This document shows, in pieces, positions 27,421 to 36,454 of a stretch of DNA of 36,813 bases. Positions within the stretch are counted from its first letter, which is position 1. The number at the start of each line of letters is the position of its first letter. This stretch comes from Planctomycetales bacterium (GTDB taxonomy: Bacteria > Planctomycetota > Phycisphaerae > SM23-33), in assembly GCA_030642005.1 (NCBI GenBank), contig DAOWOP010000003.1, forward strand, positions 1-36,813. Reading direction: 5' to 3'. The position numbers were made by a program, and so were the translations under genes. Under the pieces are notes generated by a model, which was not told where the DNA came from, ran no database searches, and was given only the letters and a program-made list of their open reading frames with translations.

Positions 27421-27499
27421 TTGCAGGGATACAAGGGATGCAGGGGATAAGATATTTTAATTAATTCTTTTATCCTGTGTATCCCTTGTATCCCTGCAA
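27421..27499. repeat. palindromic repeat between cupin and ligA
   Basis: The left arm TTGCAGGGATACAAGGGAT (27421-27439) is repeated exactly in reverse complement at 27481-27499. Imperfect pairing continues inwards and a 20-base AT-rich centre separates the arms. The transcript would form a strong hairpin and could act as a terminator or processing site, but the unit looks like a dispersed repeat. Confidence 0.8.
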
Positions 27500-27521
27500 A
27501 ATGCTTTTTACAGGTCAGTTC

Positions 27522-29597
27522 ATGACTTCCGACGCTAAACGTATCGAGCAACTTCGCCGGGAGATTCGCCGGCACGATTATCTTTATTACGTTCAGGTTG
27601 CGCCGGAAGTCTCCGACCGCCGGTATGATGCACTCTTTGACGAGTTGAAGCGTCTGGAGGCCGAGCACCCTGAACTCATCGCGCCCGATTCACCCACGCA
27701 GCGTGTCGGCGGCCGGCCGATTGAGGGCTTCGCCAAGGTACGCCACGACCCGCCGATGCTCAGTATCGACAACACCTACAATCTTGACGAACTGCGTGAG
27801 TTCGACGCTCGCGTAGCCAGGACCCTCGGCGATGAGCCGTATCGCTACATCGCCGAGCCCAAGATTGACGGCGTAGCCGCGTCGCTGCGGTATGAAGACG
27901 GCGTGTTGACGCTGGCAGCGACCCGCGGCGACGGGCGGACTGGCGACGACATCACCGCAAACGCCAGGACAATCAAATCAATCCCGCTGCGCCTTGCGTT
28001 GGGCCGGAGCGGCGAGCCGGAGGAAATCCCCCGCCTTCTCGAAGTGCGAGGCGAGATTTACTGGCCTAAAGACGCCTTCGCTAAGTTCAACGCCGCCCGC
28101 GCCGCCGCCGGGGCCGATACATTCGCCAATCCCCGCAACGCCGCCGCCGGTACGCTCAAGCAACTCGACCCGAAGGTCGCAGCCGAACGTTCGCTGGCCT
28201 TCATCGCCCACGGCTTCGGGGCGGTCGAGCCGATGACCTGTAATTCCGCCTTCGAGTTCATCGCGATGCTGAAGCGGTGGGGCGTTCCGGCCAGCCTGCA
28301 CGCCTGCCTGTGCGATTCGGCGGACGAGGTTTGCAAGTTCATTGAGCAATGGGCCGAGAAGCGATATGACCTGCCGTACGAAACCGACGGCGCCGTCGTC
28401 AAGGTCGATTCACTTGCCCAGCGGCGGGCACTCGGCGCGACCAGCCGATACCCCCGCTGGTGCATCGCCTACAAGTACGCCGCCGAGCGGGCCCAGACCG
28501 TCCTGCGCGATGTGTCGTTCCAGGTGGGTCGGCTGGGGACGATTACGCCGGTTGCGCACTTCGACCCGGTCCAACTGGCCGGCACGACCGTCTCAAACGC
28601 ATCGCTGCACAATTTCGACCAGATAGAGCGACTGGATGTGCATCTTGGCGACGCCATCCTTGTCGAAAAGGCCGGCGAGATCATCCCGCAGGTCGTTCAG
28701 GTCGTAACCGCCAAGCGGCCTAAGGACGCCAAAGTAATTCGACCGCCGGGGAAATGTCCTGCCTGCAGCGGGGCGGCGGGGCGTGATGAAGGCGGCGTGC
28801 ACATTCGCTGTATGAACCCTCTCTGCCCCGCTCAGTTGAAGGAGCGCCTGCGATTCTTCGCCGGGCGCAACCAGATGGACATCGAGAACCTCGGCCCGGC
28901 CCTGATCGACCAACTTATCGACAAGGCCCTGGTGAGGCACTTTGCCGACCTGTATTCGCTGTCGGCCGAGCAATTGACGGGGCTGGAGCGGATGGGCGAA
29001 AAGTCGGCGGAGAATTTTCTGGCCGCTGTCGAAGCATCTAAAAATCGGGGTCTGGCCAGGCTGCTGGCAGGGCTTGGGATTCGCCATGTCGGCGGCAGGG
29101 CGGCCGATATTCTGGCGAGGCATTTCGGCGACATCGACTCTCTCGCCGCCGCCGGGGCCGACGAACTGGCCGACGTCGAGGAAATCGGACCGGTTATCGC
29201 CGCCAGTGTCAGGCAGTTCTTTGCAGGCAAACAAGGCCGGGAAATAATCGAACGCCTAAAGGCCGTCGGTGTGAAAATGTTGGCTGAAGGCGGCGCGACA
29301 CCGGCCGGCGAAGGGACGCTGGCCGGGAAAACCATCGTCGTTACAGGAACGCTCGAAAACTACACCAGAAGCGAAGTAAAGGAATTGATTAAAAATCTCG
29401 GCGGCAGGTCGGCGTCAAGCGTATCGAAAAAAACCGCATTCGTCCTGGCCGGCGTTGACCCCGGCTCAAAGGTCGATAAGGCAAAGACGCTCGGCGTGCG
29501 GATTATCAACGAAGAAGAGTTCACGAAAATGATTGGGAAGAGCAGCCAGCCATCAGCGTTCAGCAAAAGCCAAACAGATGAAACTGCTGATGGCTGA
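27522..29597 (+). CDS. ligA: NAD-dependent DNA ligase
   Basis: Seals nicks in replication and repair using NAD+. The Ia domain (YLYYVQVAPEVSDRRYD) binds the nicotinamide mononucleotide part of NAD+. The adenylylation domain has Lys114 in KIDG, matching E. coli Lys115. An OB fold is followed by a zinc finger (CPAC...CMNPLC), helix-hairpin-helix repeats (LERMGEKSAENFLAAVE, LAGLGIRHVGGRAA, DVEEIGPVIAASV) and a C-terminal BRCT domain (GKTIVVTGTLENYTRSEV). From the ATG at 27522 it has 691 residues. The ATG at 27501 is possible, while an earlier GTG would read palindromic repeat sequence. The last 17 or so residues (QPSAFSKSQTDETADG) come from a second palindromic repeat whose right arm supplies the stop codon. 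Confidence 0.97.
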   Translation: MTSDAKRIEQLRREIRRHDYLYYVQVAPEVSDRRYDALFDELKRLEAEHPELIAPDSPTQRVGGRPIEGFAKVRHDPPMLSIDNTYNLDELREFDARVARTLGDEPYRYIAEPKIDGVAASLRYEDGVLTLAATRGDGRTGDDITANARTIKSIPLRLALGRSGEPEEIPRLLEVRGEIYWPKDAFAKFNAARAAAGADTFANPRNAAAGTLKQLDPKVAAERSLAFIAHGFGAVEPMTCNSAFEFIAMLKRWGVPASLHACLCDSADEVCKFIEQWAEKRYDLPYETDGAVVKVDSLAQRRALGATSRYPRWCIAYKYAAERAQTVLRDVSFQVGRLGTITPVAHFDPVQLAGTTVSNASLHNFDQIERLDVHLGDAILVEKAGEIIPQVVQVVTAKRPKDAKVIRPPGKCPACSGAAGRDEGGVHIRCMNPLCPAQLKERLRFFAGRNQMDIENLGPALIDQLIDKALVRHFADLYSLSAEQLTGLERMGEKSAENFLAAVEASKNRGLARLLAGLGIRHVGGRAADILARHFGDIDSLAAAGADELADVEEIGPVIAASVRQFFAGKQGREIIERLKAVGVKMLAEGGATPAGEGTLAGKTIVVTGTLENYTRSEVKELIKNLGGRSASSVSKKTAFVLAGVDPGSKVDKAKTLGVRIINEEEFTKMIGKSSQPSAFSKSQTDETADG

Positions 29598-29612
29598 CCG
29601 CTGAATGCTGAT
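29548..29612. repeat. palindromic repeat forming the 3' end of ligA
   Basis: AGCCATCAGC (29548-29557) pairs with GCTGATGGCT (29586-29595). Flanking sequence (GCGTTCAGCA, CCGCTGAATGCTGATCGC) is of the same family as the repeat at 25816-25887. The ligA stop codon lies at the edge of the right arm, so the repeat has replaced or extended the gene's end. Confidence 0.65.
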
Positions 29613-29618
29613 CGCTAA

Positions 29619-29693
29619 CTAACACAGTGCTGCGAAACTCAGCACTATGAACAGGATCATCTTCAACTTTCGCCTGATAACTTGTCTTGACAT
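29619..29693 (-). CDS. possible 24-residue membrane peptide
   Basis: A short frame reads MSRQVIRRKLKMILFIVLSFAALC with stop TAG, preceded by GAGAGGTGA about 6-8 bases before the ATG, a good ribosome binding site. The peptide has a basic N-terminus and then a 13-residue hydrophobic run that ends exactly at a lipobox-like LSFAALC. It looks like a signal or anchor segment with nothing after it. Downstream on the same strand lie only the ligA repeat and antisense ligA. It could be a genuine micropeptide, a decayed lipoprotein gene cut by the repeat, or chance. A 7-bp hairpin (AGTGCTG...CAGCACT, 29625-29645) lies inside the frame. Confidence 0.35.
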   Translation of the reverse strand: MSRQVIRRKLKMILFIVLSFAALC

Positions 29694-29903
29694 GATTGAT
29701 CACCTCTCGCGGCAATCTCTTTCTATCAATATATTACCACGGAAAGGCTGAATTGCATAGGGGGAAAATCGAGATGCAAACCCTTGGCTGCCAAGAGTTT
29801 CGGCAGTTATTAAGATAGGTAAAAAATAACGATATTACGGGATCGAAGCGAACGCCCTTACAATCCGTGGGTGAGAACTCCCGCGTGTTTCTCGCACCGG
29901 CGA
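29694..29903. other. intergenic stretch before isocitrate dehydrogenase
   Basis: About 210 bases of AT-richer DNA without a supported gene. It holds the upstream region of the small minus-strand peptide, and the promoter of the next gene begins directly after it. Confidence 0.5.
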
Positions 29904-29932
29904 TTGACCTTCCAATTGCTTCCTGATAGCAT
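29904..29932 (+). promoter_or_regulatory. candidate sigma-70 promoter of icd
   Basis: TTGACC (29904-29909) and TAGCAT (29927-29932) have 17-base spacing and match consensus at 5/6 and 4/6. The predicted start near 29939 lies about 39 bases before the ATG at 29978. Confidence 0.5.
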
Positions 29933-29977
29933 CCTCCGCTCGTTCACCGGCGTCGTCGAAATGAAAGGAAACGGGCA

Positions 29978-31099
29978 ATGAAAACGCATGTTGTAACACT
30001 GATTACGGGTGATGGTGTTGGGCCTGAACTTGCCGAGGCTGCGAAGCGGTGCGTCGAGGCGGCGCTGGAGAAGACCCCAGACGCCGGCGGCATCGAATGG
30101 AAGGTATGCCAGGCCGGTCTGGACGTGATGGAAACCGATGGCACGCCAATGCCCGAAGCGACCATCGAGTCGGTCCGCAATACCGATGCGACACTCAAGG
30201 CCCCCGTTACGACGCCCATCGGCAAGGGTTTTCGGTCGGTCAACGTCCTGTTGCGACAGACGCTCGACCTGTACGCCTGCCTCCGCCCGTGCAAGTCTTA
30301 CCCCGGCGTCCGCAGCCGATACGACCACATCGACCTCGTCGTCGTCCGCGAGAACACCGAAGACCTCTACGCCGGCGTGGAGTTCGAAAAGGGCCTGCCG
30401 GAAACAGCCGAGGTAATCGAGGCAGTCAACCGCCTCTCGACCGACAAGAAAATCAGGACTGATCCTGCGACCACAGGCGTGTCCATCAAACCCATCAGCG
30501 TTGAAAATTCCGAGCGGATCGTCCGTTTCGCCTTCGACTACGCCCGCGCCAACGGCCGGCGGAAAGTAACCGCCGTTCACAAGGCCAATATAATGAAATT
30601 CTCCGACGGCCTGTTCAAAGAGGTAGCCGAGCGCGTCGCCGCCGATTACACCGACGTCGAATACGAAGAGCGACTGATCGACAATATGTGCATGCAACTG
30701 GTCCAGAAGCCCGAACTCTACGACGTAATCGTCCTTCCGAACCTTTACGGGGACATCCTCTCGGACCTTTGCGCCGGCCTGGCCGGCGGGCTGGGCGTGG
30801 CCCCGGGCGCGAACATCGGCGACAGCGGGGCGGTCTTCGAGGCCACCCACGGCAGCGCACCCAAGTACAAGGGCCTCAACAAGGTCAACCCGACCGCATT
30901 AATACTTTCGGGTGTCCTGATGCTCCGGCACCTCGGCGAGCGCGCCGCCGCTGATAATCTCGAAGCCGCCGTCGCCGCCGTCATCGCCGAAGGCAAATCC
31001 GTTACATACGACATGAAGCCCAACCGCGACGACCCCTCCGCCGTCGGCACCAGCGAAATGGCCGACGCGATAATTGAGAAGATAGGGATTAGGGACTAG
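29978..31099 (+). CDS. icd: isocitrate/isopropylmalate dehydrogenase family, probably NAD-type isocitrate dehydrogenase
   Basis: A metal-dependent decarboxylating dehydrogenase. If it acts on isocitrate it supplies 2-oxoglutarate, the carbon skeleton for glutamate synthase and the ligand of PII. The N-terminus has ITGDGVGPELAEA. The substrate loop RQTLDLYACLRPCKSYPGV, the Lys/Tyr region RENTEDLYAGVEF and the metal-binding Asp stretch (VLPNLYGDILSDLCAG) are present. The nucleotide-binding end (FEATHGSAPKYKGLNKVNPTAL) favours the short mitochondrial-like NAD-dependent group over the enteric NADP enzyme. At 373 residues it is family length. AAAGGA precedes the ATG. The last codons (IGIRD) and stop lie in a GGGATTAGGGACTAG repeat, and an IS630-family element begins on the final base. 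Homoisocitrate or isopropylmalate activity cannot be fully excluded. Confidence 0.88.
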   Translation: MKTHVVTLITGDGVGPELAEAAKRCVEAALEKTPDAGGIEWKVCQAGLDVMETDGTPMPEATIESVRNTDATLKAPVTTPIGKGFRSVNVLLRQTLDLYACLRPCKSYPGVRSRYDHIDLVVVRENTEDLYAGVEFEKGLPETAEVIEAVNRLSTDKKIRTDPATTGVSIKPISVENSERIVRFAFDYARANGRRKVTAVHKANIMKFSDGLFKEVAERVAADYTDVEYEERLIDNMCMQLVQKPELYDVIVLPNLYGDILSDLCAGLAGGLGVAPGANIGDSGAVFEATHGSAPKYKGLNKVNPTALILSGVLMLRHLGERAAADNLEAAVAAVIAEGKSVTYDMKPNRDDPSAVGTSEMADAIIEKIGIRD

Positions 31100-31128
31100 T
31101 ACTCCGTAACAGAATGATTTCAGGGTAA
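31099..31128 (+). repeat. IS630 left terminal inverted repeat
   Basis: GTACTCCGTAAC, then seven unpaired positions, then TTTCAGGGTAA. It mirrors the right end at 32292-32321. The TA target duplication is at 31097-31098. Confidence 0.92.
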
Positions 31129-31523
31129 CGGGCCTTTTTGCCGATAGGGTTGATAGAACCCTTTAACGGCAGGGAGGCCGCCATGAAGAAGTACATCGTA
31201 GAATTGACAATCGAAGAGCGAAAGCAGTTGGAAGAACTTATCAATCGCGGCAAGGTCGAAGGCTACAAGATTCAACATGCCCAAGTCTTGCTCAAGGCCG
31301 ATCAGGGTAAGCACGGCTTGGCCTGGAAAGATGAAGCCATCGCAGAGGCCTTCGGCTGTCATGTTACCACAGTTGAAAATATTCGTCGCCGGTTTGTCGA
31401 GCTTGGACTCGACGCCGCGTTGGGGCGGGCCAAGCGAGGCCCAAACAAACGCAAACTCGATGGTGACGCCGAGGCCCACTTGATTGCGATTACCTGCAGC
31501 GAGTCGCCAGAAGGCCGGAGCAA

Positions 31524-32306
<783 letters not shown>

Positions 32307-32368
32307 GCGTTACGGAGTACTAGGGACTAGGGACTAGGGGGAAAACCGGAATGCCGGAATACCTTTCC

Positions 32369-32400
32369 AAGCCCACTTTACTGCGCTGCGTGGGCTTTTT
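32369..32400 (+). terminator. rho-independent terminator, probably of icd
   Basis: AAGCCCAC (32369-32376) pairs with GTGGGCTT (32390-32397) across a 13-base loop, ending in TTTTT. Before the IS630 insertion it would have stood about 45 bases after the icd stop codon. Confidence 0.75.
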
Positions 32401-32431
32401 CCTGCGTGCGAAAACGGTTACTATATCCGCG

Positions 32432-33412
32432 ATGAATTGTGTCATTGGAAAGATCATGGCGTCGCCTTATGCGGGTTTTATGCGTCTGCGGCGGTGGGCG
32501 TATCGTAAGGGTTTCAGGAAGAGTTACGCCGTCGATGTACCTGTTATCTGCGTGGGCAATATCACCGTCGGCGGGACGGGTAAGACGCCGATGGTCGTAT
32601 GGGTCGTCGAGCGTTTGAAAGAGGCGGGGCGCAAGCCCGCGATCCTTACCCGTGGCTACAAGGCTGTCGCCGGCAGGAGCGATGAGGCCGAACTGCTCAA
32701 GCAGTCAACGGGTGTGCCTGTAATCGTCAATCCCGATCGCGCAAGCGGCGCGCGCGAGGCTGTCGCCGGCACCGCCGACGTATTGGTCATGGACGACGGT
32801 TTTCAGCACATGCGTATCCGCCGGGATTTGGACATTGTACTTATCGACGCGACCAGGCCCTTCGGCGGCGGGGCGTGTCTTCCCATCGGTCGGCTGCGAG
32901 AGCCGCTCTCGGCCTTGCGGGATGCCGATGTGATTGTCATCACGCGCAGCGACGCTGCAGCGGCGGAGAAATTAGAGAATCTTCACGAGCGGCTTGGCCG
33001 CTTAGCGCCGCAGGCTTCGATTCACACTGCCGTTCACAAACCGATTAAGGTCATCGACGAAAATGACAATGAGTTGCCGCTCGACGCTCTTTCCGGGCGA
33101 AAGGTCTGCGCATTCTGTGGCCTCGGCAATCCCGAAGGTTTTTTTGCTACGCTGTCCGAAATAGGCGCTCGTATTGCCGGAAGGGTCGTTTTCGGTGATC
33201 ACATTGCTTACAGCCTGTCCGAGATGGAACAGATAACTGTCGCAGCCGGCGCATCAGAGGTCGATATACTCGTTACCACCGCCAAGGATCGCGTCAAAAT
33301 CGACAATCCCGTTTCTTTACCGCTGCCGTTATGGACGCTTGAAGTTCAGATGCAGATAACCGAAGGCGAGCAGACGCTTATAGATAAGATACTCCAAACA
33401 TTGCAACTCTGA
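32432..33412 (+). CDS. lpxK: tetraacyldisaccharide 4'-kinase
   Basis: Phosphorylates the lipid A disaccharide at the 4' position, the sixth step of lipid A synthesis, at the inner face of the cytoplasmic membrane. The short hydrophobic/basic N-terminal segment (PYAGFMRLRRWAYRKGF) is typical. Walker A is at about 42-52 (GNITVGGTGKT), followed by ILTRGYKA, DDGFQHMRIRRDLDIVLIDATRPFGGGACLPIGRLREP, AFCGLGNPEGFF and TTAKDRVKI, all LpxK hallmarks. The start is uncertain: ATG 32432 gives 326 residues, close to the 328 of E. coli, and ATG 32456 has a better upstream GGAAAG. Earlier in-frame ATGs are rejected because a terminator lies there. It heads an lpxK-hldE-gmhA-gmhB set. Confidence 0.95.
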   Translation: MNCVIGKIMASPYAGFMRLRRWAYRKGFRKSYAVDVPVICVGNITVGGTGKTPMVVWVVERLKEAGRKPAILTRGYKAVAGRSDEAELLKQSTGVPVIVNPDRASGAREAVAGTADVLVMDDGFQHMRIRRDLDIVLIDATRPFGGGACLPIGRLREPLSALRDADVIVITRSDAAAAEKLENLHERLGRLAPQASIHTAVHKPIKVIDENDNELPLDALSGRKVCAFCGLGNPEGFFATLSEIGARIAGRVVFGDHIAYSLSEMEQITVAAGASEVDILVTTAKDRVKIDNPVSLPLPLWTLEVQMQITEGEQTLIDKILQTLQL

Positions 33413-33436
33413 CGAAGCGATTGTAGAATCCTTCTC

Positions 33437-34912
33437 ATGCACCATCTGATAGAGATCGTTGAGCATTTTACCCATCCGAAGGTCGCTTTGATTGGCGATT
33501 ATATGCTGGACCGTTACGTTCGCGGCGACACGGAGCGGATCAGCCCCGAAGCGCCGGTTCCGGTTTTTCGCGTCCTGGGGCGTGAGTCCCGTCCCGGCGG
33601 GGCGGGCAGCGTGGCGATGAATATCCTGGCCCTCGGCGGGCGGGTCAATTGCATCGGCGTGGTCGGGCAGGACGCCGTCGGCGATGAACTGATGGGCATA
33701 CTTTCGTCGTCGGGTGCTGAAACCGCCGCTCTGACACGCCTTCCGGGCAGGCCTACGACGCTCAAGCAGCGTCTGGTCGGTCTGGCCCAGCATCGTCATC
33801 GCCAGCAGATTCTCCGCATGGATGAAGAGTCTTCCGACCCGTTGCCGAAGTCCGTCGCCGCGACGCTTCGCGCTTCGCTGCGGTCGGCGCTGACGGATTG
33901 CCAGGCGGTGGCGATGGAAGATTACGACAAGGGTATTTTTACCGATTTGACCACGCCGCAGTTGATAGCCGACGCCCGGTCGGCGGGCGTGCCTGTGGTG
34001 GTCGATCCCGCCCGCATCGGCGATTACCGCCGTTATCGCGGCGCGACGCTGCTGACGCCGAACCGATATGAAGCCGCTCTTGCCAGCGGCGTCGAAATAA
34101 CCGATTCCGATTCGCTGGAGCGGGCGGCCAGGCAGATAATCCAGACTACCGCCGCCGAGGCCTTGATGATTACGCTCGATAAGGAAGGTGTGTATCTGGC
34201 TCGTGCCGACGGCGAAAGCCGGATTGTCCCGACCCGCCCGCGAGCGGTCTATGACGTAGCCGGAGCCGGTGACGCCGTCCTTGCGATGCTGGCGGTGGCC
34301 TTGGCCGGCGGGTGCGAGGCTGAAGACGCCGCAGCGCTTGCCAATGTCGCCGGCGGGCTGGAGGTCGAACGCTTCGGCGTCGTGCCGGTCTCCAAAGATG
34401 AAGTCCTCGACGAACTTCGCCGGACGCTGGGCCTTCGCGGCGGAAAGGTAATCAACCGAAAGCGCCTCGCCCGCGAGATCACCCGCCGACGCCGCAACGG
34501 CGAAACAATCGTCTTTACCAACGGCTGCTTCGACCTGCTGCACGCCGGGCACGTCCGCTACCTTCGGCAGGCGCGGGAACTCGGCTTGTGCCTGATAGTA
34601 GCGATCAATTCCGACGACAGCGTCCGCCGCCTCAAAGGCCCGGGCAGGCCCGTCATCGGCGCCGACGAACGGGCGGAGATGCTCGGCGCGCTGGAATGTG
34701 TCGATTACGTTACCATCTTCGACGAAGATACGCCCGAGCCGCTGCTGGAGATGCTCAAGCCCGACATCCTCGCAAAGGGCGGAACGACGCCCGTGGTCGT
34801 CGGAGCCGAAATCGTCGAAGCCTACGGCGGAAAGGTCCTGACACTTGATATGGTCGAAGGCGCCAGCACCACCGAGATAATCAATCGGATAGTGAACAAC
34901 GCCGACGCCTGA
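33437..34912 (+). CDS. hldE: bifunctional heptose-7-phosphate kinase/heptose-1-phosphate adenylyltransferase
   Basis: Makes ADP-heptose for the LPS core in two non-consecutive steps. The N-terminal half is a PfkB/ribokinase-type kinase (DYMLDRYVRGDTERISPEAPVPV; RPGGAGSVAMNI; catalytic Asp279 in AGAGDAV). The C-terminal half is a cytidylyltransferase-like adenylyltransferase with TNGCFDLLHAGH at 361-372 (HxGH motif) and a substrate segment LAKGGTT. At 491 residues it is slightly longer than E. coli HldE (477). The GAGDAV motif has Ala-Val where GAGDT-F is common, but the catalytic Asp is kept. It is 24 bases after lpxK and 7 before gmhA. Confidence 0.97.
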   Translation: MHHLIEIVEHFTHPKVALIGDYMLDRYVRGDTERISPEAPVPVFRVLGRESRPGGAGSVAMNILALGGRVNCIGVVGQDAVGDELMGILSSSGAETAALTRLPGRPTTLKQRLVGLAQHRHRQQILRMDEESSDPLPKSVAATLRASLRSALTDCQAVAMEDYDKGIFTDLTTPQLIADARSAGVPVVVDPARIGDYRRYRGATLLTPNRYEAALASGVEITDSDSLERAARQIIQTTAAEALMITLDKEGVYLARADGESRIVPTRPRAVYDVAGAGDAVLAMLAVALAGGCEAEDAAALANVAGGLEVERFGVVPVSKDEVLDELRRTLGLRGGKVINRKRLAREITRRRRNGETIVFTNGCFDLLHAGHVRYLRQARELGLCLIVAINSDDSVRRLKGPGRPVIGADERAEMLGALECVDYVTIFDEDTPEPLLEMLKPDILAKGGTTPVVVGAEIVEAYGGKVLTLDMVEGASTTEIINRIVNNADA

Positions 34913-34919
34913 ACGAAAC

Positions 34920-35495
34920 GTGAAGAACAATAGAAAAATTGACGAGATGATCGGCGAACTTCTCGCCGCTGCCGGGAAACTGGACGAGACGGCGCGGTCG
35001 GCGATTGGGGATATTGCCGGGATTTTGATAGAGGCCTTCAGCGCCGGTCGTCGTGTGTATGTCTGCGGCAACGGCGGGTCGGCAGCCGACGCCCAGCACA
35101 TCGCCGCCGAACTGGTAGGGCGTTTCCGACGCGAGGGGCGCAAGCCCCTGCCATGCGTCGCCCTGACGACCGACACAAGTGTCCTGACGGCCTTGGCGAA
35201 CGATTTCGGCTTCGAGCAGGTTTTTTCCCGGCAGGTCGAAGCACTGGGAGTCGAAGGTGATGTATTGTGGGCGTTATCGACTTCCGGTGAGAGTCCTAAT
35301 GTCCTGGCTGCGGCGAAATCGGCGAAGCGGCTTGGGATAAAGGTCGTCGCAATGACGGGACCCGGCGGGGCGGACCTTGCCGGACTGGCCGACGTTTGTT
35401 TCAGCGCACCGGGACAATGGAGCGACAATATCCAGCAATTGCACCAGTTGGCGTATCACATAATTTGCGAATTGATAGATGAACATTTTGTATAA
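34920..35495 (+). CDS. gmhA: phosphoheptose isomerase
   Basis: Converts sedoheptulose-7-phosphate to D-glycero-D-manno-heptose-7-phosphate, the first step of ADP-heptose synthesis. A single SIS domain of 191 residues, the same size as the E. coli enzyme (192). Motifs are VYVCGNGGSAADAQHIAAELVGRF, ANDFGFEQVFSRQVEALG and WALSTSGESPNVLAAA, with the C-terminal DNIQQLHQLAYHIICELIDE. The GTG start lies 7 bases beyond the hldE stop with only a weak ribosome binding site, suggesting coupling. ATG at 34947 is an alternative but would remove helix 1. Confidence 0.96.
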   Translation: MKNNRKIDEMIGELLAAAGKLDETARSAIGDIAGILIEAFSAGRRVYVCGNGGSAADAQHIAAELVGRFRREGRKPLPCVALTTDTSVLTALANDFGFEQVFSRQVEALGVEGDVLWALSTSGESPNVLAAAKSAKRLGIKVVAMTGPGGADLAGLADVCFSAPGQWSDNIQQLHQLAYHIICELIDEHFV

Positions 35496-35530
35496 CACTG
35501 TGGCGGCAGGATGTTTAAGGGGCAAACGTT

Positions 35531-36454
35531 ATGGCTGATAAATGCGTCTTTCTCGATCGTGACCGGACGATTATCGAGGACCCCGGCTACCTGACGGACC
35601 CCGACGCCGTCAAACTCCTGCCGGGGGTTGAACTTGCTTTGCGGTCTCTTGGGCAGGCGGGTTTCAAACTGGTAGTCGTTACGAACCAGTCGGCAATCGC
35701 TCGCGGGCTGCTGACCGAAGACGGCCTGGAGCAAATCCACGACGAGATGCGCCGGCAACTGTCCGAGCGCGGCGTCGAACTGGATGCGATCTACTACTGC
35801 CCATATCACCCTGATGGGACCGTTGAGGAGTACACTCGCGTATCGGCCGATTCCAAGCCGTCGCCCGGCATGTTACTTCGGGCCTCGAAGGACTTGCGGA
35901 TAGACCTGACCGCCAGTTGGATGGTGGGCGATTCGCCGCGGGACATCGAGGCCGGTCAGAGGGCGGGCTGCCGAACCGTCCGCGTTCGCCTCAAGGGCGA
36001 CGGCGGGCCTGAACAGGATGAAGACGTTCAGGCCGATTTTACCGTTCGCAACCTTATCGACGCAGCGCGGGTGATCCTGCGTGAAAGCGGCGCAAGCCCG
36101 GCGGCGGGAAAAGCGTTCGAAAGTCCGGCAGCCATATCGGCCGGTGCAGGCCGGTTCGGCGAAAAGCCGGAGATGCCGATAGACAGCATGACTGATTCAC
36201 AGGTACTCCACGAAATCCTTCGCCACGTCAGACAGAACCTCACCCCCGGCGGGGGTTCGGAGTTCTCCGCGATGCGACTGATCGGCGCGATCTTTCAGAT
36301 ATTCGCACTCGCCGCTCTGACCTGGGGACTGATAAACATCCCCGGTGCGGCGACTTGCAATGAGACGTACGCTACCTGGCACGTGGCGTTGATGACGGCT
36401 GGCGTCCTGCAACTTGCGGCATTGACGTTCTTTATCCTTTCACGTCGGCGGTGA
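35531..36454 (+). CDS. gmhB: heptose-1,7-bisphosphate phosphatase with C-terminal membrane extension
   Basis: A HAD-family phosphatase removing the C7 phosphate in ADP-heptose synthesis. The catalytic Asp9 and Asp11 are in FLDRDRTI, motif II is VVVTNQS, and Lys/Asp motifs are KPSPGMLL and WMVGDSPRDIEAG. At 307 residues it is about 115 longer than E. coli GmhB. The excess is a linker, then two predicted membrane helices (about 250-270 and 284-303) ending FFILSRRR. The E. coli zinc ligands C92, H94, C107 and C109 align with C90, Y92, S105 and D107, so three of four are lost. The usual DRDGT is DRDRT. AGGGG precedes the ATG. It is last in the lpxK-hldE-gmhA set. It may be membrane-anchored, and a different HAD substrate is possible. 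Confidence 0.85.
   Translation: MADKCVFLDRDRTIIEDPGYLTDPDAVKLLPGVELALRSLGQAGFKLVVVTNQSAIARGLLTEDGLEQIHDEMRRQLSERGVELDAIYYCPYHPDGTVEEYTRVSADSKPSPGMLLRASKDLRIDLTASWMVGDSPRDIEAGQRAGCRTVRVRLKGDGGPEQDEDVQADFTVRNLIDAARVILRESGASPAAGKAFESPAAISAGAGRFGEKPEMPIDSMTDSQVLHEILRHVRQNLTPGGGSEFSAMRLIGAIFQIFALAALTWGLINIPGAATCNETYATWHVALMTAGVLQLAALTFFILSRRR

Noticed and set aside
27477..27521. GTG start for ligA at 27477
   Set aside because: The added residues translate the arm of a palindromic repeat (YPLYPCK); LigA proteins begin close to the residues after the ATG at 27522.
32351..32431. Earlier ATG for lpxK
   Set aside because: The extra 27 residues would be encoded by a rho-independent terminator hairpin and have no LpxK similarity.
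33329..35428. Very long open frame on the minus strand opposite hldE and gmhA
   Set aside because: The plus strand encodes two proteins with full catalytic motifs across the same bases; the minus-strand product is Arg/Ala/Gly-rich and matches no family, as expected for a shadow of GC-rich coding DNA.
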